Assembly: GCA_003282145.1 (NCBI GenBank)
Contig: QBZZ01000005.1
Location: 41,455 to 105,454, forward strand
Length of the DNA: 64,000 nt
Reading direction: 5' to 3'
Origin: SAR116 cluster bacterium AG-337-N21
GTDB lineage: Bacteria; Pseudomonadota; Alphaproteobacteria; Puniceispirillales; Marisalimonadaceae
The translations under genes and the position numbers were made by a program. This document shows positions 16,677 through 27,231 of this stretch, in pieces; position 1 is the stretch's first letter; every line of letters starts with the position of its first letter. The notes beneath the pieces were generated by a model. That model was not told the origin of the DNA. It saw only the letters and a program-made list of their open reading frames with translations, and ran no database searches.

Positions 16677-18596
16677 ATGGCTAAAGTTATCGGTATTGAT
16701 TTGGGTACTACCAATTCATGTGTATCTGTTATGGATGGAAAATCACCAAAAATCATTGAAAATAGTGAGGGTGCAAGAACAACCCCTTCTATGGTTGGTA
16801 TTACAGATGACGAAAGATTAGTTGGCCAGCCAGCTAAAAGACAAGCTGTTACTAATCCTGAAAACACCCTCTTTGCAATTAAAAGATTAATTGGAAGGAG
16901 GCATGATGATAAATATTCAAAGAAATTTTCTGAATTAGTTCCTTATAAAATCATTTCTGCAAAAAACGGAGATGCCTGGGTCCAGGCTAATGGTCAAGAT
17001 TATGCACCTTCAGAAGTTTCTAGCTTTATCTTAAGAAAACTTAAAGAAGATGCAGAAGCATTTTTGGGTGAAACAGTTGATAAGGCAGTTATTACTGTCC
17101 CAGCTTACTTCAATGACGCTCAAAGACAAGCTACTAAGGACGCTGGAAAAATAGCAGGTTTAGAAGTTTTAAGGATTATTAATGAGCCAACAGCTGCGGC
17201 ATTAGCGTATGGTCTTGATAAGAAAGAAAGTGGAACCATAGCTGTATACGATCTTGGTGGAGGTACATTTGATGTTTCCATTCTCGAAGTAGGAGACGGA
17301 GTTTTTGAGGTTAAATCCACCAATGGAGACACATTCTTAGGTGGTGAGGATTTTGACCAACGTATTATAGATTATATTGCTGAACAATTTAAAAAAGACA
17401 ACGGCATTGATTTAAGATCAGACAAATTAGCTCTTCAAAGAATGAAAGAGGCTGCAGAAAAAGCTAAAATAGAACTTTCAAGTGCAGCTCAAACCGATGT
17501 TAATTTGCCTTTTGTTACTGCAGACGCAAGTGGTCCTAAACATTTAAATGTCAAATTAACGAGATCTCAATATGAAAGTCTTGTTGATGATTTGATTACA
17601 AAAAGTATTGATCCTTGTAAAGCGGCCCTTAAAGATGCTGGTGTAAGTGCCAGTGATATTGATGAAGTAATCTTGGTAGGCGGTATGACCAGAATGCCAA
17701 AAATTATTGAAGCTGTTACTTCTTTTTTTAAAACAGAGCCACACAGAGGTGTTAACCCTGATGAGGTTGTAGCTTCTGGTGCAGCAATTCAGGGTGGCGT
17801 TTTAATGGGAGATGTTAAGGACGTCCTTTTACTTGACGTTACACCTTTATCACTAGGTATTGAAACATTAGGTGGGGTATTCACTAGATTAATTGATCGA
17901 AACACAACTATACCTTCAAAAAAATCCCAAATATTTTCAACTGCTGAAGATAATCAATCTGCTGTTACGATTCGTGTATCTCAAGGTGAAAGGGAAATGG
18001 CATCAGACAATAAATCGCTAGGAGAATTTAATCTTGAAGGTATTGCATCAGCACCTAGGGGTGTTCCTCAAATAGAAGTGACTTTTGACATTGATGCGAA
18101 TGGAATAGTCAATGTTAGTGCTCAAGATAAAGCTACTGGTAAAGCTCATAACATAACTATCCAAGCTTCTGGTGGTCTTGATGATAACGAGATTGAAAGA
18201 ATGGTTAAAGAAGCTGAGGACAACGCCGAAGCAGATAAAGAAAAAAGAGAATCTATTGATGTTCGAAATCAAGCTGAATCAATGATACATGGTGCTGAAA
18301 AGTCTCTAACTGATTTAGGTGATAAAGCTGATCCTAGTGCTAAAAGTGAAGTTGAAAATGCAATTGGAGAGGTTAAAACATCGCTCGAAGGCGAAGATAT
18401 TTCAACTATAAAAGATAAAACGTCGGCTTTATCTGCAGTAATGATGAAGATGGGAGAAGCAGCTTATAAGGCAAATCAAGAAAATAATCAAGAAAACTCC
18501 GAAGAAACTGATACGTCAAATGAGAACAAAGAAGATGTTGTGGATGCTGACTTTGAAGAGGTAAAGGATAACGAAGAAAAGAAAGACGCTTCATAA
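16677..18596 (+). CDS. dnaK: Chaperone DnaK (Hsp70)
   Basis: 639 residues, full length. The ATPase domain opens with [18 protein letters not shown] and carries [30 protein letters not shown] and [11 protein letters not shown]. The linker [16 protein letters not shown] leads into the substrate-binding beta-sandwich and a helical lid, and the tail ends in an acidic [13 protein letters not shown] stretch. It is the ATP-driven partner of DnaJ and GrpE. The gene order grpE-dnaK-dnaJ is intact. Codon use looks less A/T-extreme than its neighbours, as expected for high expression. Confidence 0.98.
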   Translation: MAKVIGIDLGTTNSCVSVMDGKSPKIIENSEGARTTPSMVGITDDERLVGQPAKRQAVTNPENTLFAIKRLIGRRHDDKYSKKFSELVPYKIISAKNGDAWVQANGQDYAPSEVSSFILRKLKEDAEAFLGETVDKAVITVPAYFNDAQRQATKDAGKIAGLEVLRIINEPTAAALAYGLDKKESGTIAVYDLGGGTFDVSILEVGDGVFEVKSTNGDTFLGGEDFDQRIIDYIAEQFKKDNGIDLRSDKLALQRMKEAAEKAKIELSSAAQTDVNLPFVTADASGPKHLNVKLTRSQYESLVDDLITKSIDPCKAALKDAGVSASDIDEVILVGGMTRMPKIIEAVTSFFKTEPHRGVNPDEVVASGAAIQGGVLMGDVKDVLLLDVTPLSLGIETLGGVFTRLIDRNTTIPSKKSQIFSTAEDNQSAVTIRVSQGEREMASDNKSLGEFNLEGIASAPRGVPQIEVTFDIDANGIVNVSAQDKATGKAHNITIQASGGLDDNEIERMVKEAEDNAEADKEKRESIDVRNQAESMIHGAEKSLTDLGDKADPSAKSEVENAIGEVKTSLEGEDISTIKDKTSALSAVMMKMGEAAYKANQENNQENSEETDTSNENKEDVVDADFEEVKDNEEKKDAS

Positions 18597-18623
18597 ACAT
18601 TCAGATATACTTAAGGTATAAAA

Positions 18624-19724
18624 ATGGCACGTGATTATTACGATATACTAGGCTTATCTAAATCAGCATCTGACAGTGAAATTAAGTCTTCGTATCGTAA
18701 ACTAGCTATGAAATATCATCCTGATAGAAATCCTGGTGATAAAAAAGCCGAAGAAAAGTTCAAAGAAATTTCTGAATCTTACGAAATACTTAAAGATCCA
18801 CAAAAAAAAGCAGCTTATGATCAGTATGGTCATGCTGCTTTTTCTCAAGGTTCTAGTGGAGGAGCTTCTGGAGGGTTTTCAGGATTTGGGAGTGGTGGAT
18901 TTTCTGATATATTTGAAGATATGTTTGGTATGGGAGGTGGTTCTGAAAGAAGATCAGCATCCACAGGATCAGACTTAAGATATGACTTGTCGGTTTCACT
19001 AGAACAAGCTTACTCTGGTGATCAAGTTGAAATTTCTTTGACAGTACCAACAAAGTGTGAATCTTGTAATGGCTCAGGAGCTAGTAAAGGATCTCAACCA
19101 AAACAATGTAGCCAATGTGGTGGTTATGGAAAAGTAAGAGCCCAACAAGGTTTCTTTACAATTGAAAGAACGTGTGCTGCGTGTTCTGGTGCGGGCGAAA
19201 TTATTGGAGACCCTTGTAGGGTTTGTAAAGGTCAGGGACGAGTTAATAAAAATAAGAAACTTTCTGTAAATGTGCCTGCAGGTGTAGATAATGGGACCCG
19301 CATTCGCCTTTCAGGTGAGGGAGAAGCTGGTGCAAGAGGCTCATCACCCGGAGATTTATATATTTTCATTGATATTAAAGACCACTCTATATTTCAAAGA
19401 GATGGCAAGGATACATTTATTGAGGTTCCTGTTTCATTTATCGACGCTGTTTTAGGAAACTCAATACAAGTTCCTTGTATCGATGGTTCAAAAGCCAAAA
19501 TGAATTTAAGTTCTGGAACACAAAGTGGTACTCGTTTACGAATGAAAGGTAAAGGTATGCCTGGACTGCGAGGTGGAGCTAGAGGTGATCAGTATGTTCA
19601 AATAAATGTGGAAACGCCAGTTGGTATTTCAAGAAAACAAGAAGATTTATTTAAACAGATCAAAGATTTAGGTGTTGACAAAATCAGCCCCAAGACCAGT
19701 AGATTTAAAAAACTAATACAATAA
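18624..19724 (+). CDS. dnaJ: Co-chaperone DnaJ (Hsp40, type I)
   Basis: 366 residues. The J-domain (residues 1-70) contains YHPDRNPGDKKAEEKF with the essential HPD. A glycine-rich G/F region follows (about 75-110). The zinc-finger domain has four CxxCxGxG-type repeats (CESCNGSG, CSQCGGYG, CAACSGAG, CRVCKGQG), and beta-sandwich client-binding domains complete the chain. DnaJ delivers unfolded proteins to DnaK and stimulates its ATPase. It lies 27 bp after dnaK and is probably read from the same heat-shock transcript. Confidence 0.97.
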   Translation: MARDYYDILGLSKSASDSEIKSSYRKLAMKYHPDRNPGDKKAEEKFKEISESYEILKDPQKKAAYDQYGHAAFSQGSSGGASGGFSGFGSGGFSDIFEDMFGMGGGSERRSASTGSDLRYDLSVSLEQAYSGDQVEISLTVPTKCESCNGSGASKGSQPKQCSQCGGYGKVRAQQGFFTIERTCAACSGAGEIIGDPCRVCKGQGRVNKNKKLSVNVPAGVDNGTRIRLSGEGEAGARGSSPGDLYIFIDIKDHSIFQRDGKDTFIEVPVSFIDAVLGNSIQVPCIDGSKAKMNLSSGTQSGTRLRMKGKGMPGLRGGARGDQYVQINVETPVGISRKQEDLFKQIKDLGVDKISPKTSRFKKLIQ

Positions 19725-19774
19725 TTGTTATTATTGTATAACATAAATTATGTAATCGTAAAAAAGAGCTAAAT

Positions 19775-20587
19775 ATGAAAAAAATTTCTGTTTCTATTCC
19801 AGGTGGAAATGGTCGCATGGGTAAAACGTTACTTGGTTTAATTATAGAAAATGAAAAATTTAATTTATCTAGTTCCACTTGTTTACCGAATGAAGATGAG
19901 GTTGGCATTGATATTGGAATATTAGTTGGTAAGGCCAAGATTTCTAAAGAATTAAATACTGATACTTCTTCTTTATTTAAAAATTCAGATGTACTCATTG
20001 ACTTTACCGTTCCAGAGGCAACCATGTTTCACGCAAGAAAATGTTATGAAAACAATTTGCCTATAGTAATAGGAACTACTGGATTGAATAAAATTCAAGA
20101 ACAAGAATTACTTAACTTATCTAAAAAAATTCCTATAGTCTATTCTGCAAATTTCTCTATAGGGGTGACACTTTTATCTAGTTTAGTTTCAAATTCAACA
20201 CAAATGTTAGGCGCTGAATGGGATATTGAAATACTAGAGATTCACCATAAACATAAAATAGACGCTCCATCGGGTACAGCATTGTTACTTGGAAAATCAG
20301 CTGCAGAAGCACGAGGTCAAGATTTATCAAGTGTAAAGTCAGTCTCAAGAGACGGTATAGTTGGAAAAAGAAAAGAATCCGAAATAGGTTTTGCAGTTTT
20401 AAGAGGAGGGGATGTTGTAGGAGAGCATTCAGTAATTTTTTCCAGTTCTGGAGAACGAATAGAATTAGTTCATAAGGCTAATGACAGGTCAATTTTTGCT
20501 TCAGGAGCTTTGAGAGCGTCTCATTGGGTTGCAACAGCAGACCCTGGTTTATATAGTTTATCAGATGTTCTAACAAACGGTGGTTAG
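19775..20587 (+). CDS. dapB: 4-hydroxy-tetrahydrodipicolinate reductase
   Basis: 270 residues, normal for DapB. It reduces the product of DapA on the way to diaminopimelate and lysine. The nucleotide-binding loop is PGGNGRMGKTL, the second pyridine motif is IVIGTTGLNKIQ, and the catalytic and substrate-binding signature is EIHHKHKIDAPSGTALLLG. RDGIVGKRKESEIGFAVLRGGDVVGEH is the conserved C-terminal core. It follows dnaJ by 50 bp, a linkage common in Alphaproteobacteria. Confidence 0.95.
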   Translation: MKKISVSIPGGNGRMGKTLLGLIIENEKFNLSSSTCLPNEDEVGIDIGILVGKAKISKELNTDTSSLFKNSDVLIDFTVPEATMFHARKCYENNLPIVIGTTGLNKIQEQELLNLSKKIPIVYSANFSIGVTLLSSLVSNSTQMLGAEWDIEILEIHHKHKIDAPSGTALLLGKSAAEARGQDLSSVKSVSRDGIVGKRKESEIGFAVLRGGDVVGEHSVIFSSSGERIELVHKANDRSIFASGALRASHWVATADPGLYSLSDVLTNGG

Positions 20588-20590
20588 GAA

Positions 20591-21145
20591 TCACTGATAT
20601 TGATTTATTTTGTTACTTATTTCCTTTAGACATTTTTCAGGTTTAACCTTCCCATAAAGTCTTGTAGATCGTGTTTGTATATGATTTACATAATAACCAT
20701 TCTTTCTTTTTAAAAAGAAAATATCTAAAAAACAGCTTGAAAAATAATATTGATAACTTTTTAATTTACCTTCTTCTTTGATAAAATCACTTTGTCCCAT
20801 CTTTTGGATTAATTTTTTTTCAGACCAATTTTTAATTACATCAAGTTCAAATTTTTTAGTTTTAGGAATATTTATTTTCTTACTAAGAGCAATAGTTTTA
20901 ACTCTTTGTTTTTGTTTAGGCAAGCTTATTGGTGCCATTTCAATTTCATTTGAGGGTTTACGTTTATCAATATCAATAATTTTAGTTTTTGTACTTTTTT
21001 CTTCTAAACTATTTATTTCTTTATTCTGTCGCGTATCTTTTTTTTTAGCATCAAGAAAAATGTTTTGATGTTCGAAGGTATGGCATGAGCTAAGAAATAA
21101 AATTAAGGCAAAGTTTAAAATAATTTTGTTTAGATTTGATTTCAT
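20591..21145 (-). CDS. Hypothetical lipoprotein
   Basis: 184 residues. The signal peptide ends in the lipobox LFLSSC, so cysteine about 21 should be lipidated. A basic, glutamate- and lysine-rich linker of about 90 residues follows. The conserved part is C-terminal: LIQKMGQSDFIKEEGKLKSYQYYFSSC then FLDIFFLKRKNGYYV. This resembles a domain I know from many alphaproteobacterial lipoproteins of unknown function (G.P.F...EG....WQY....C.LD.FLY). I do not assign a role. It converges on dapB, and AATCA/TGATT arms flank its stop. Confidence 0.7.
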   Translation of the reverse strand: MKSNLNKIILNFALILFLSSCHTFEHQNIFLDAKKKDTRQNKEINSLEEKSTKTKIIDIDKRKPSNEIEMAPISLPKQKQRVKTIALSKKINIPKTKKFELDVIKNWSEKKLIQKMGQSDFIKEEGKLKSYQYYFSSCFLDIFFLKRKNGYYVNHIQTRSTRLYGKVKPEKCLKEISNKINQYQ

Positions 21146-21212
21146 AAATGATATTCATAAATATTGTTAACTATTAAGTCTAATTAAAAATTAATTTTTA
21201 GGAAATATGATA

Positions 21213-22184
21213 ATGTCAAATTATCAAGTTTGTTTTATAGGGAATGCTATTGTAGATATCATTTCTAAATTTTCAGATGAAAATTTAGAAGAACTAAAAA
21301 TCCCAAAGGGATCTATGCAACTTATAGATGAAAAGTCATCTAATTTAATTTTAGATTATTTAAAAAATCCAATCATTATCTCTGGTGGTAGTGCAGCAAA
21401 TACTGCAGTAGGTTTCAGTTCATTTGGAGGAAACTGTTCTTTCATTGGACAAATAGGTAACGACGATTTTGGAATTTTATTTTCAAACGACCTTAATAAT
21501 TCAGGTGTGTTTTTTGAAAATAAAATTACTCAGACATTGGAAAAAACCTCAAAGAGTATTGTTTTAGTTACTCCTGATGCAGAAAGAAGTATGAATACAT
21601 ATTTAGGAGCAAGTGTTCAATTTAATATAGATTGTATTAACAAAGATTTAATTATTAATAGCAAAATAATTTACATAGAAGGCTATTTATTTGATCAAAC
21701 TGATGCCAAAAAAGCCATTTATTATTGTTGTAAATTAGCTAAAGTCCATAATTGTAAGGTAGCCTTAAGTTTGTCAGATTCATTTTGTGTTGATAGACAT
21801 AGAGAAGAATTTTCAGATCTAATTAGTGAATTTGTTGATATTATTTTTGCTAATGAGGCAGAGATACAAAGTTTATATCAATCGAATTTGCAAGAAAGTT
21901 TAAAAAAAATTAAAGAAAATGTAGAGGTTGGAGCAATTACTTTGGGATCTAAAGGTTCCATCGTTTTTCAAAATCAGATTGAAAATTTAGTGGCTCCCAT
22001 TACAGTAAATAATATAGTGGATACAACTGGTGCAGGTGATATATTTGCTTCGGGGTTTCTGTTTGGTTTAACTAATAAATACTCAATTGAAGATTGTGGA
22101 AAATTAGGAAGTAAAGTAGCTGCAGACATAATTAAAAATATAGGCGCAAGACCCAAAGTTCCACTCAAAACATTTCTTAATTAG
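21213..22184 (+). CDS. PfkB-family sugar/nucleoside kinase (adenosine kinase-like)
   Basis: About 323 residues of the ribokinase fold. SGGSAANTAVGFSSFGGNCSFIGQIG is the N-terminal PfkB signature, and NIVDTTGAGDIFASGFLFGL the C-terminal one with the catalytic aspartate. Alphaproteobacterial proteins with this layout are usually annotated adenosine kinase; substrate cannot be fixed from sequence. Two ATGs (21207, 21213) compete, and the second has better spacing from the AGGA site. It converges on maeB with an 8-bp overlap. Confidence 0.83.
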   Translation: MSNYQVCFIGNAIVDIISKFSDENLEELKIPKGSMQLIDEKSSNLILDYLKNPIIISGGSAANTAVGFSSFGGNCSFIGQIGNDDFGILFSNDLNNSGVFFENKITQTLEKTSKSIVLVTPDAERSMNTYLGASVQFNIDCINKDLIINSKIIYIEGYLFDQTDAKKAIYYCCKLAKVHNCKVALSLSDSFCVDRHREEFSDLISEFVDIIFANEAEIQSLYQSNLQESLKKIKENVEVGAITLGSKGSIVFQNQIENLVAPITVNNIVDTTGAGDIFASGFLFGLTNKYSIEDCGKLGSKVAADIIKNIGARPKVPLKTFLN

Positions 22185-24465
22185 AATATAATGAATTATA
22201 AGTTGCAATAGATGCAGAATTAACAATGTCTGATACAGAAGAGCCCATTTGTACAATTTGAAATGGCTTTTCTCCACCTATCATAAGAGGACCTAAAATT
22301 GAACCTCCACCGAGTTTTTGTAATAACTTAAAAGAAATATTAGCAGATAAAAGACTTGGCATAATTAAAACATTGGCGGGACCAGAAAGTCTACAAAATG
22401 GATAGTTTTCTTTAATTTGATTATAATCTAACGCTACCTCAGGTGTCATTTCTCCGTCAAACTCGAAATCAACATTCCTATTATTCAATATATTTACTGC
22501 TTCTTTTAAGTTTTTTGAGCTAGGTCTGGTTAAGCTTCCAAAATTAGAAAATGACAATAAGGCTACACGAGGAGTATAACCTAAACTTTTTACAGTATTG
22601 GCTATACCTGAGGCAATATTAGCTAATTGTTCCGCATTTGGCATGTCATGTATATTAACGTCACCAATAAAAACAGTTCGCTCTTTAGAAACCATCATAG
22701 ACATTGATAAAAAACTTTCATCATTTTTTGTTGAAATAACTTTTGTGATGTCATCAAAGCATCTTCCAAAAGGTCTTGTTACTCCAGTTATCATAGCATC
22801 TGCATCTCCAGCAGATACCATAGATGCAGCAAAAACATTTCTATCTTGGTTAATTAATCTTTGACAATCTCTTCTTAAATGTCCGTATCGATGAAGTCGT
22901 TTATATAGACTATCTGTATATTTTTGATTGTTTTTACTTAAACTGGCATTATGAATTATTAATTCATTTAGACCTTCCAAGTTAACTTGTTCCATAGTTT
23001 CTCTAACTCTATTTTCTCTTCCAATTAAGATTGGAATTCCAAAGCCTGAATTATAAAATGATAACGCTGCTCGTATAGTTTTTTCTTCTTCACCCTCAGC
23101 AAAAACTACTTTTTGTTTTTTACCTTTTATTCTTGATTTTATTGGTTCAAGTATAGAGGCTATAGGGTTAGTCCTACCTTCTAATTCTCTTCTATATGCT
23201 TCTAAATTTTTAATGGGTTTTTTTGCAACGCCAGTATCCATTGCGGCTTTTGCTACTGCAGATGAGACAGACGAAATAAGTCTTGGATCAAAAGGTGCAG
23301 GTATTATATAATCATTACCATAATGTAATTGTACTCCATGATACGCAGCATTCACCTCATCAGGAACATCCTCTCTAGCTAATTCAGCAATAGCATTTGC
23401 TGCAGCAATCTTCATTTCATCATTAATCATGGTTGCTCTTACATCAAGAGCACCTCTAAAGATATAGGGAAATCCGAGCACGTTATTTACTTGATTAGGA
23501 TAATCAGATCTTCCAGTAGCTATTATAGCATCTGACCTTACACTCCTTACTTCTTCTGGCATAATCTCTGGTGTTGGATTTGCCATAGCAAATATAATTG
23601 GTTTATCAGCCATACTTTCCACCATTTTTTTTGTAACAGAACCTGGAACAGACAATCCTAAGAAAACATCTGAATTTTTAAAAGCATCTTCTAAAGTTCT
23701 AGCTTTTGTGTCTACAGTATGTCCAGATTTCCACTGATTCATATTAGTTTGCCTACCTTTGTATATAACCCCATCTCGGTCTACTAAAATAATGTTTTTA
23801 TTTTGTGCTCCCATACCTTTTAAAAGTTCAACACAAGCTATAGAAGCTGCACCTGCTCCATTACAAACAAACTTTGTTTCTTCTATTTTTCTATTAGTTA
23901 AATGAAGTGCATTTATTATTCCAGCAGCAGTAACAATTGCTGTCCCATGTTGATCATCATGAAAAACTGGAATCTTCATATTTTCTCTTAATCTTTGTTC
24001 AATTATAAAACAGTCAGGAGCTTTTATGTCTTCTAGATTAACACCGCCAAAACTCGGCTCAAGTAAGGAGACTGCGTCAATAAATTTTTCTGTATCTTCC
24101 GTATCTATTTCTAAATCAATACCATCAACATCAGCAAATTTTTTAAACAATACAGCCTTTCCCTCCATTACAGGTTTTGATGCAGAAGCACCAATATTAC
24201 CGAGACCTAAAACGGCTGTTCCATTTGAAATAACTGCAACTATGTTTCCTTTTGAAGTATAGTCATAAATTGTTTCGGGTGTCTTTTCTATCTCAATACA
24301 TGGTGTTGCTACACCTGGTGAGTATGCTAAAGATAAATCATGGGAACTAATTAAAGGTGTTGTCGGTGTTATTTCTAATTTACCAGGGCGACCCTTTTTG
24401 TGATAATCTAAAGCCTCTTTTTCTAAATTTGATTTTATAGTTTCATCTTTTTTGTTAGTAGACAT
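22177..24465 (-). CDS. maeB: NADP-dependent malic enzyme with phosphotransacetylase-like domain
   Basis: 762 residues in two parts. Residues 1-430 are malic enzyme, with SLAYSPGVATPCIEI, NGTAVLGLGNIGASASKPVMEGK, DDQHGTAIVTAAG and FVCNGAGAASIACVELL. From about 445 the chain resembles phosphate acetyltransferase (VFAEGEEEKTIRAAL, DADAMITGVTRPF, GGSILGPLMIGGEKPFQIV), a domain thought to be regulatory. It converts malate to pyruvate and CO2, making NADPH. It is transcribed divergently from mutS across 142 bases. Confidence 0.93.
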   Translation of the reverse strand: MSTNKKDETIKSNLEKEALDYHKKGRPGKLEITPTTPLISSHDLSLAYSPGVATPCIEIEKTPETIYDYTSKGNIVAVISNGTAVLGLGNIGASASKPVMEGKAVLFKKFADVDGIDLEIDTEDTEKFIDAVSLLEPSFGGVNLEDIKAPDCFIIEQRLRENMKIPVFHDDQHGTAIVTAAGIINALHLTNRKIEETKFVCNGAGAASIACVELLKGMGAQNKNIILVDRDGVIYKGRQTNMNQWKSGHTVDTKARTLEDAFKNSDVFLGLSVPGSVTKKMVESMADKPIIFAMANPTPEIMPEEVRSVRSDAIIATGRSDYPNQVNNVLGFPYIFRGALDVRATMINDEMKIAAANAIAELAREDVPDEVNAAYHGVQLHYGNDYIIPAPFDPRLISSVSSAVAKAAMDTGVAKKPIKNLEAYRRELEGRTNPIASILEPIKSRIKGKKQKVVFAEGEEEKTIRAALSFYNSGFGIPILIGRENRVRETMEQVNLEGLNELIIHNASLSKNNQKYTDSLYKRLHRYGHLRRDCQRLINQDRNVFAASMVSAGDADAMITGVTRPFGRCFDDITKVISTKNDESFLSMSMMVSKERTVFIGDVNIHDMPNAEQLANIASGIANTVKSLGYTPRVALLSFSNFGSLTRPSSKNLKEAVNILNNRNVDFEFDGEMTPEVALDYNQIKENYPFCRLSGPANVLIMPSLLSANISFKLLQKLGGGSILGPLMIGGEKPFQIVQMGSSVSDIVNSASIATYNSLYSN

Positions 24466-24607
24466 TTTCCCCTCAAAAACTTAACATAATCCATTATTAA
24501 CTATAACTTACTTTTTTAAAAAGGTCTTAATAAATTATATTTTATCCATTAATGATCTAATTATAAATAAAGCTGATTTAAGCTCTTTCAAAAGGAAACT
24601 TTTTATT

Positions 24608-27226
24608 GTGAATAATGTAAATACTCCAATGATGGAGCAGTATTTAAATATAAAAAATCAACATAAAGACGCTTTACTTTTTTATAGAATGGGTGATTTT
24701 TATGAGTTATTCTTTGAAGATGCGGTTGTTGCTTCTCAAGCATTAGATATAGCTTTGACCAAAAGAGGCAAATCTAATGGTAAAGATATTCCTATGTGTG
24801 GTGTTCCATTTCATTCAGCGGATAATTATTTGCCCAAGTTAATCAAAAAAGGTTTTAATGTCGCTGTATGTGAGCAAACTGAAACAGCAGAAGAAGCTAA
24901 AATAAAGTTAAAAAAAGGGCCGCTAAAAAGGGAGGTAGTAAGAATAATCTCGCCTGGTACTTTGACAGAAGATAATCTTCTTGAAAAAAAAACAAATAAT
25001 TTTCTAGGTGCTTTATCGGATAATAATTGTTCAATCTCTGTAGCATGGGTAGATGTTTCAACAGGATCTTTCAAATCAAGAAACATATTAGAAGATAACA
25101 AATCCAATAGAAAACAATTATTAGCTAATTTCCTATTAAGAATGAATTTTTCAGAATTACTAATTTCTGAAGATTTTGATTTAAATTTAATTGTAGAGGA
25201 ATGGCACTCAATTCTGAAAAAACAACCATCAACTCTGTTTCATTATCCATCCTGCTTAGACCAAATACTCTCTTATTATTCCATTGTTTCATTAGAAGGT
25301 GTTGGCACTTTCAGTGAAGGAGAAATTAAGGCAGCGTCAGTATTGCTTTCATATTTGAAATTAACACAATGTGGAAAAATTCCAATTCTTTCAATGATTC
25401 AAACTGAAACACAGAATAATTTTTTAGAGATTGATTATTTTACTCAAAAGTCACTTGAAATTTTTAAAAATCTCTCGGGGGGTAGTGAAGGTAGTTTAAT
25501 TTCTTGTTTGGATGAAACAAAAACTGCATGTGGAGCAAGATTATTAAAACAGAGAGTAATCGAGCCTTTTTATAAAATCGAACAAATTCAAGATAGGTAT
25601 GATTTAACAAATTGGATCTTAGAAAATAATATAAATATATCACAATATCAAATAGATTTTGAAAAGATACCTGATATCGAAAGGTCACTTTCTAGAATAT
25701 CATTGTCAAGAGGTGGTCCAAGAGATTTGCTTTTGATGTCTAGCGGTCTTTTGACTATAAAAGGAATCTATGAAAATTTGATCTCACATAATCAAGTTAA
25801 ACCAACTCCTTCATTATTAAACTGTATAATCAACAATTTAGACATTGATTACAGTATATTTTTAAAAATTTCGAAAGCTTTAAAATCAAATGTTCCGGTT
25901 ATTGCAAAAGAAGGTAACTTTATAAAAGAAGGATACAACAAGGAGCTAGATCTCCTTAGAAATTTTAGAAATAATGAATTAGAACATATAACAAAACTTC
26001 AAAAAGAATATTCAGAATTAACTAATGTTAACTCGTTAAAAATTAAGCATAATAGAATGCTAGGATATCATATTGAAGTAAGAGCACTACATGATGAATC
26101 ATTAAGAAATGTTGATACATTTATCCATAGACAAACAACAGCCCAGACATCTAGATTTACTACAATTGAGCTAAATAATGTTGAGAATCAAATATTAAAT
26201 TCATTTGAAAAAGCTCTTAAAATTGAGGTTAATATTTTTAATGATTTTGCATCTCAGATAATAGATAAAGGTAAAGAAATCTTAAATATTGCGCTTTCAA
26301 TTTCTGAATTAGATATTTCCATTATGGTTGCTAACCAATCAGTGTGTAGACATTATACTTGCCCAAATATAGTAGAGGAAAAAAGCTTAGAAATTATTGG
26401 GGGTAGGCATCCTGTTTTAGAACAACAAATGAGTTTATCTGAAAAATCTTTTATTTTTAACGATTGTATTTTGAATAAAAAAGATCTGATTTGGTTGATA
26501 ACTGGACCTAATATGGCAGGAAAATCGACTTATCTTAGGCAAAATGCACTTATAGTTATAATGGCACAAGCAGGTTTATTTGTTCCAGCTGAAAAAGCAA
26601 AAATAGGTGTATTCGACAAAATCTTTTCCAGAGTAGGAGCATCAGATGATTTAGCAAAAGGACAATCCACTTTTATGATTGAAATGATAGAAACATCACT
26701 TATCCTCAATACTGCTACTGACAAATCATTGGTCATACTAGATGAAATTGGACGGGGCACTTCTACTTTTGATGGGTTAGCAATTGCTTGGTCAGTGTTA
26801 GAATATTTACATGAACAGATTAAACCTAGAACATTATTTGCTACTCATTATCATGAACTAACAAGTTTAAAGGAAAGCCTTGGCAACTTGTCTTGTCATA
26901 AAATGTCTATAAAAGAATGGAATGATACAATAATCTTCATGCATAAAATTTTGGATGGTGAAGCTGATAAGTCTTATGGTATTCATGTTGCAAAATTAGC
27001 GGGTATTCCTTTATCTGTTACAAAGAAAGCTACAAAATTACTATCTAATCTTAAACAAAAAGATCGGGAAAAACGGGATATGAGAACAGATTATCCAGCT
27101 GTTTCTGAATCTAACGAACATGAGGATTTTTTTAAGGAATTTGATAGTATTAATGTTGACGAGATCACTCCACGTCAATCACTAGATATATTCTATAAAC
27201 TTAAATTATTGAGAAATGCAAATTAA
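24608..27226 (+). CDS. mutS: DNA mismatch repair protein MutS
   Basis: 872 residues, full length. The mismatch-binding domain I holds GDFYELFFEDA (the Phe-x-Glu wedge). Lever and clamp domains fill the middle. The ABC-type ATPase has Walker A GPNMAGKSTYLRQ, the KGQSTFMIEM signature, Walker B LVILDEIGRGTSTFDG and the ATHYHEL switch. The start is GTG (24608). MutS recognises replication mispairs. mutL is not in the window. The order maeB | mutS-glnD-murJ-trpS is conserved across Alphaproteobacteria. Confidence 0.96.
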   Translation: MNNVNTPMMEQYLNIKNQHKDALLFYRMGDFYELFFEDAVVASQALDIALTKRGKSNGKDIPMCGVPFHSADNYLPKLIKKGFNVAVCEQTETAEEAKIKLKKGPLKREVVRIISPGTLTEDNLLEKKTNNFLGALSDNNCSISVAWVDVSTGSFKSRNILEDNKSNRKQLLANFLLRMNFSELLISEDFDLNLIVEEWHSILKKQPSTLFHYPSCLDQILSYYSIVSLEGVGTFSEGEIKAASVLLSYLKLTQCGKIPILSMIQTETQNNFLEIDYFTQKSLEIFKNLSGGSEGSLISCLDETKTACGARLLKQRVIEPFYKIEQIQDRYDLTNWILENNINISQYQIDFEKIPDIERSLSRISLSRGGPRDLLLMSSGLLTIKGIYENLISHNQVKPTPSLLNCIINNLDIDYSIFLKISKALKSNVPVIAKEGNFIKEGYNKELDLLRNFRNNELEHITKLQKEYSELTNVNSLKIKHNRMLGYHIEVRALHDESLRNVDTFIHRQTTAQTSRFTTIELNNVENQILNSFEKALKIEVNIFNDFASQIIDKGKEILNIALSISELDISIMVANQSVCRHYTCPNIVEEKSLEIIGGRHPVLEQQMSLSEKSFIFNDCILNKKDLIWLITGPNMAGKSTYLRQNALIVIMAQAGLFVPAEKAKIGVFDKIFSRVGASDDLAKGQSTFMIEMIETSLILNTATDKSLVILDEIGRGTSTFDGLAIAWSVLEYLHEQIKPRTLFATHYHELTSLKESLGNLSCHKMSIKEWNDTIIFMHKILDGEADKSYGIHVAKLAGIPLSVTKKATKLLSNLKQKDREKRDMRTDYPAVSESNEHEDFFKEFDSINVDEITPRQSLDIFYKLKLLRNAN

Positions 27227-27231
27227 ATAAA

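Noticed and set aside
19741-19753. ACATAA-A-TTATGT palindrome between dnaJ and dapB as a terminator
   Set aside because: It has no G+C pairs to speak of and no T-run after it, so it is too weak to call.
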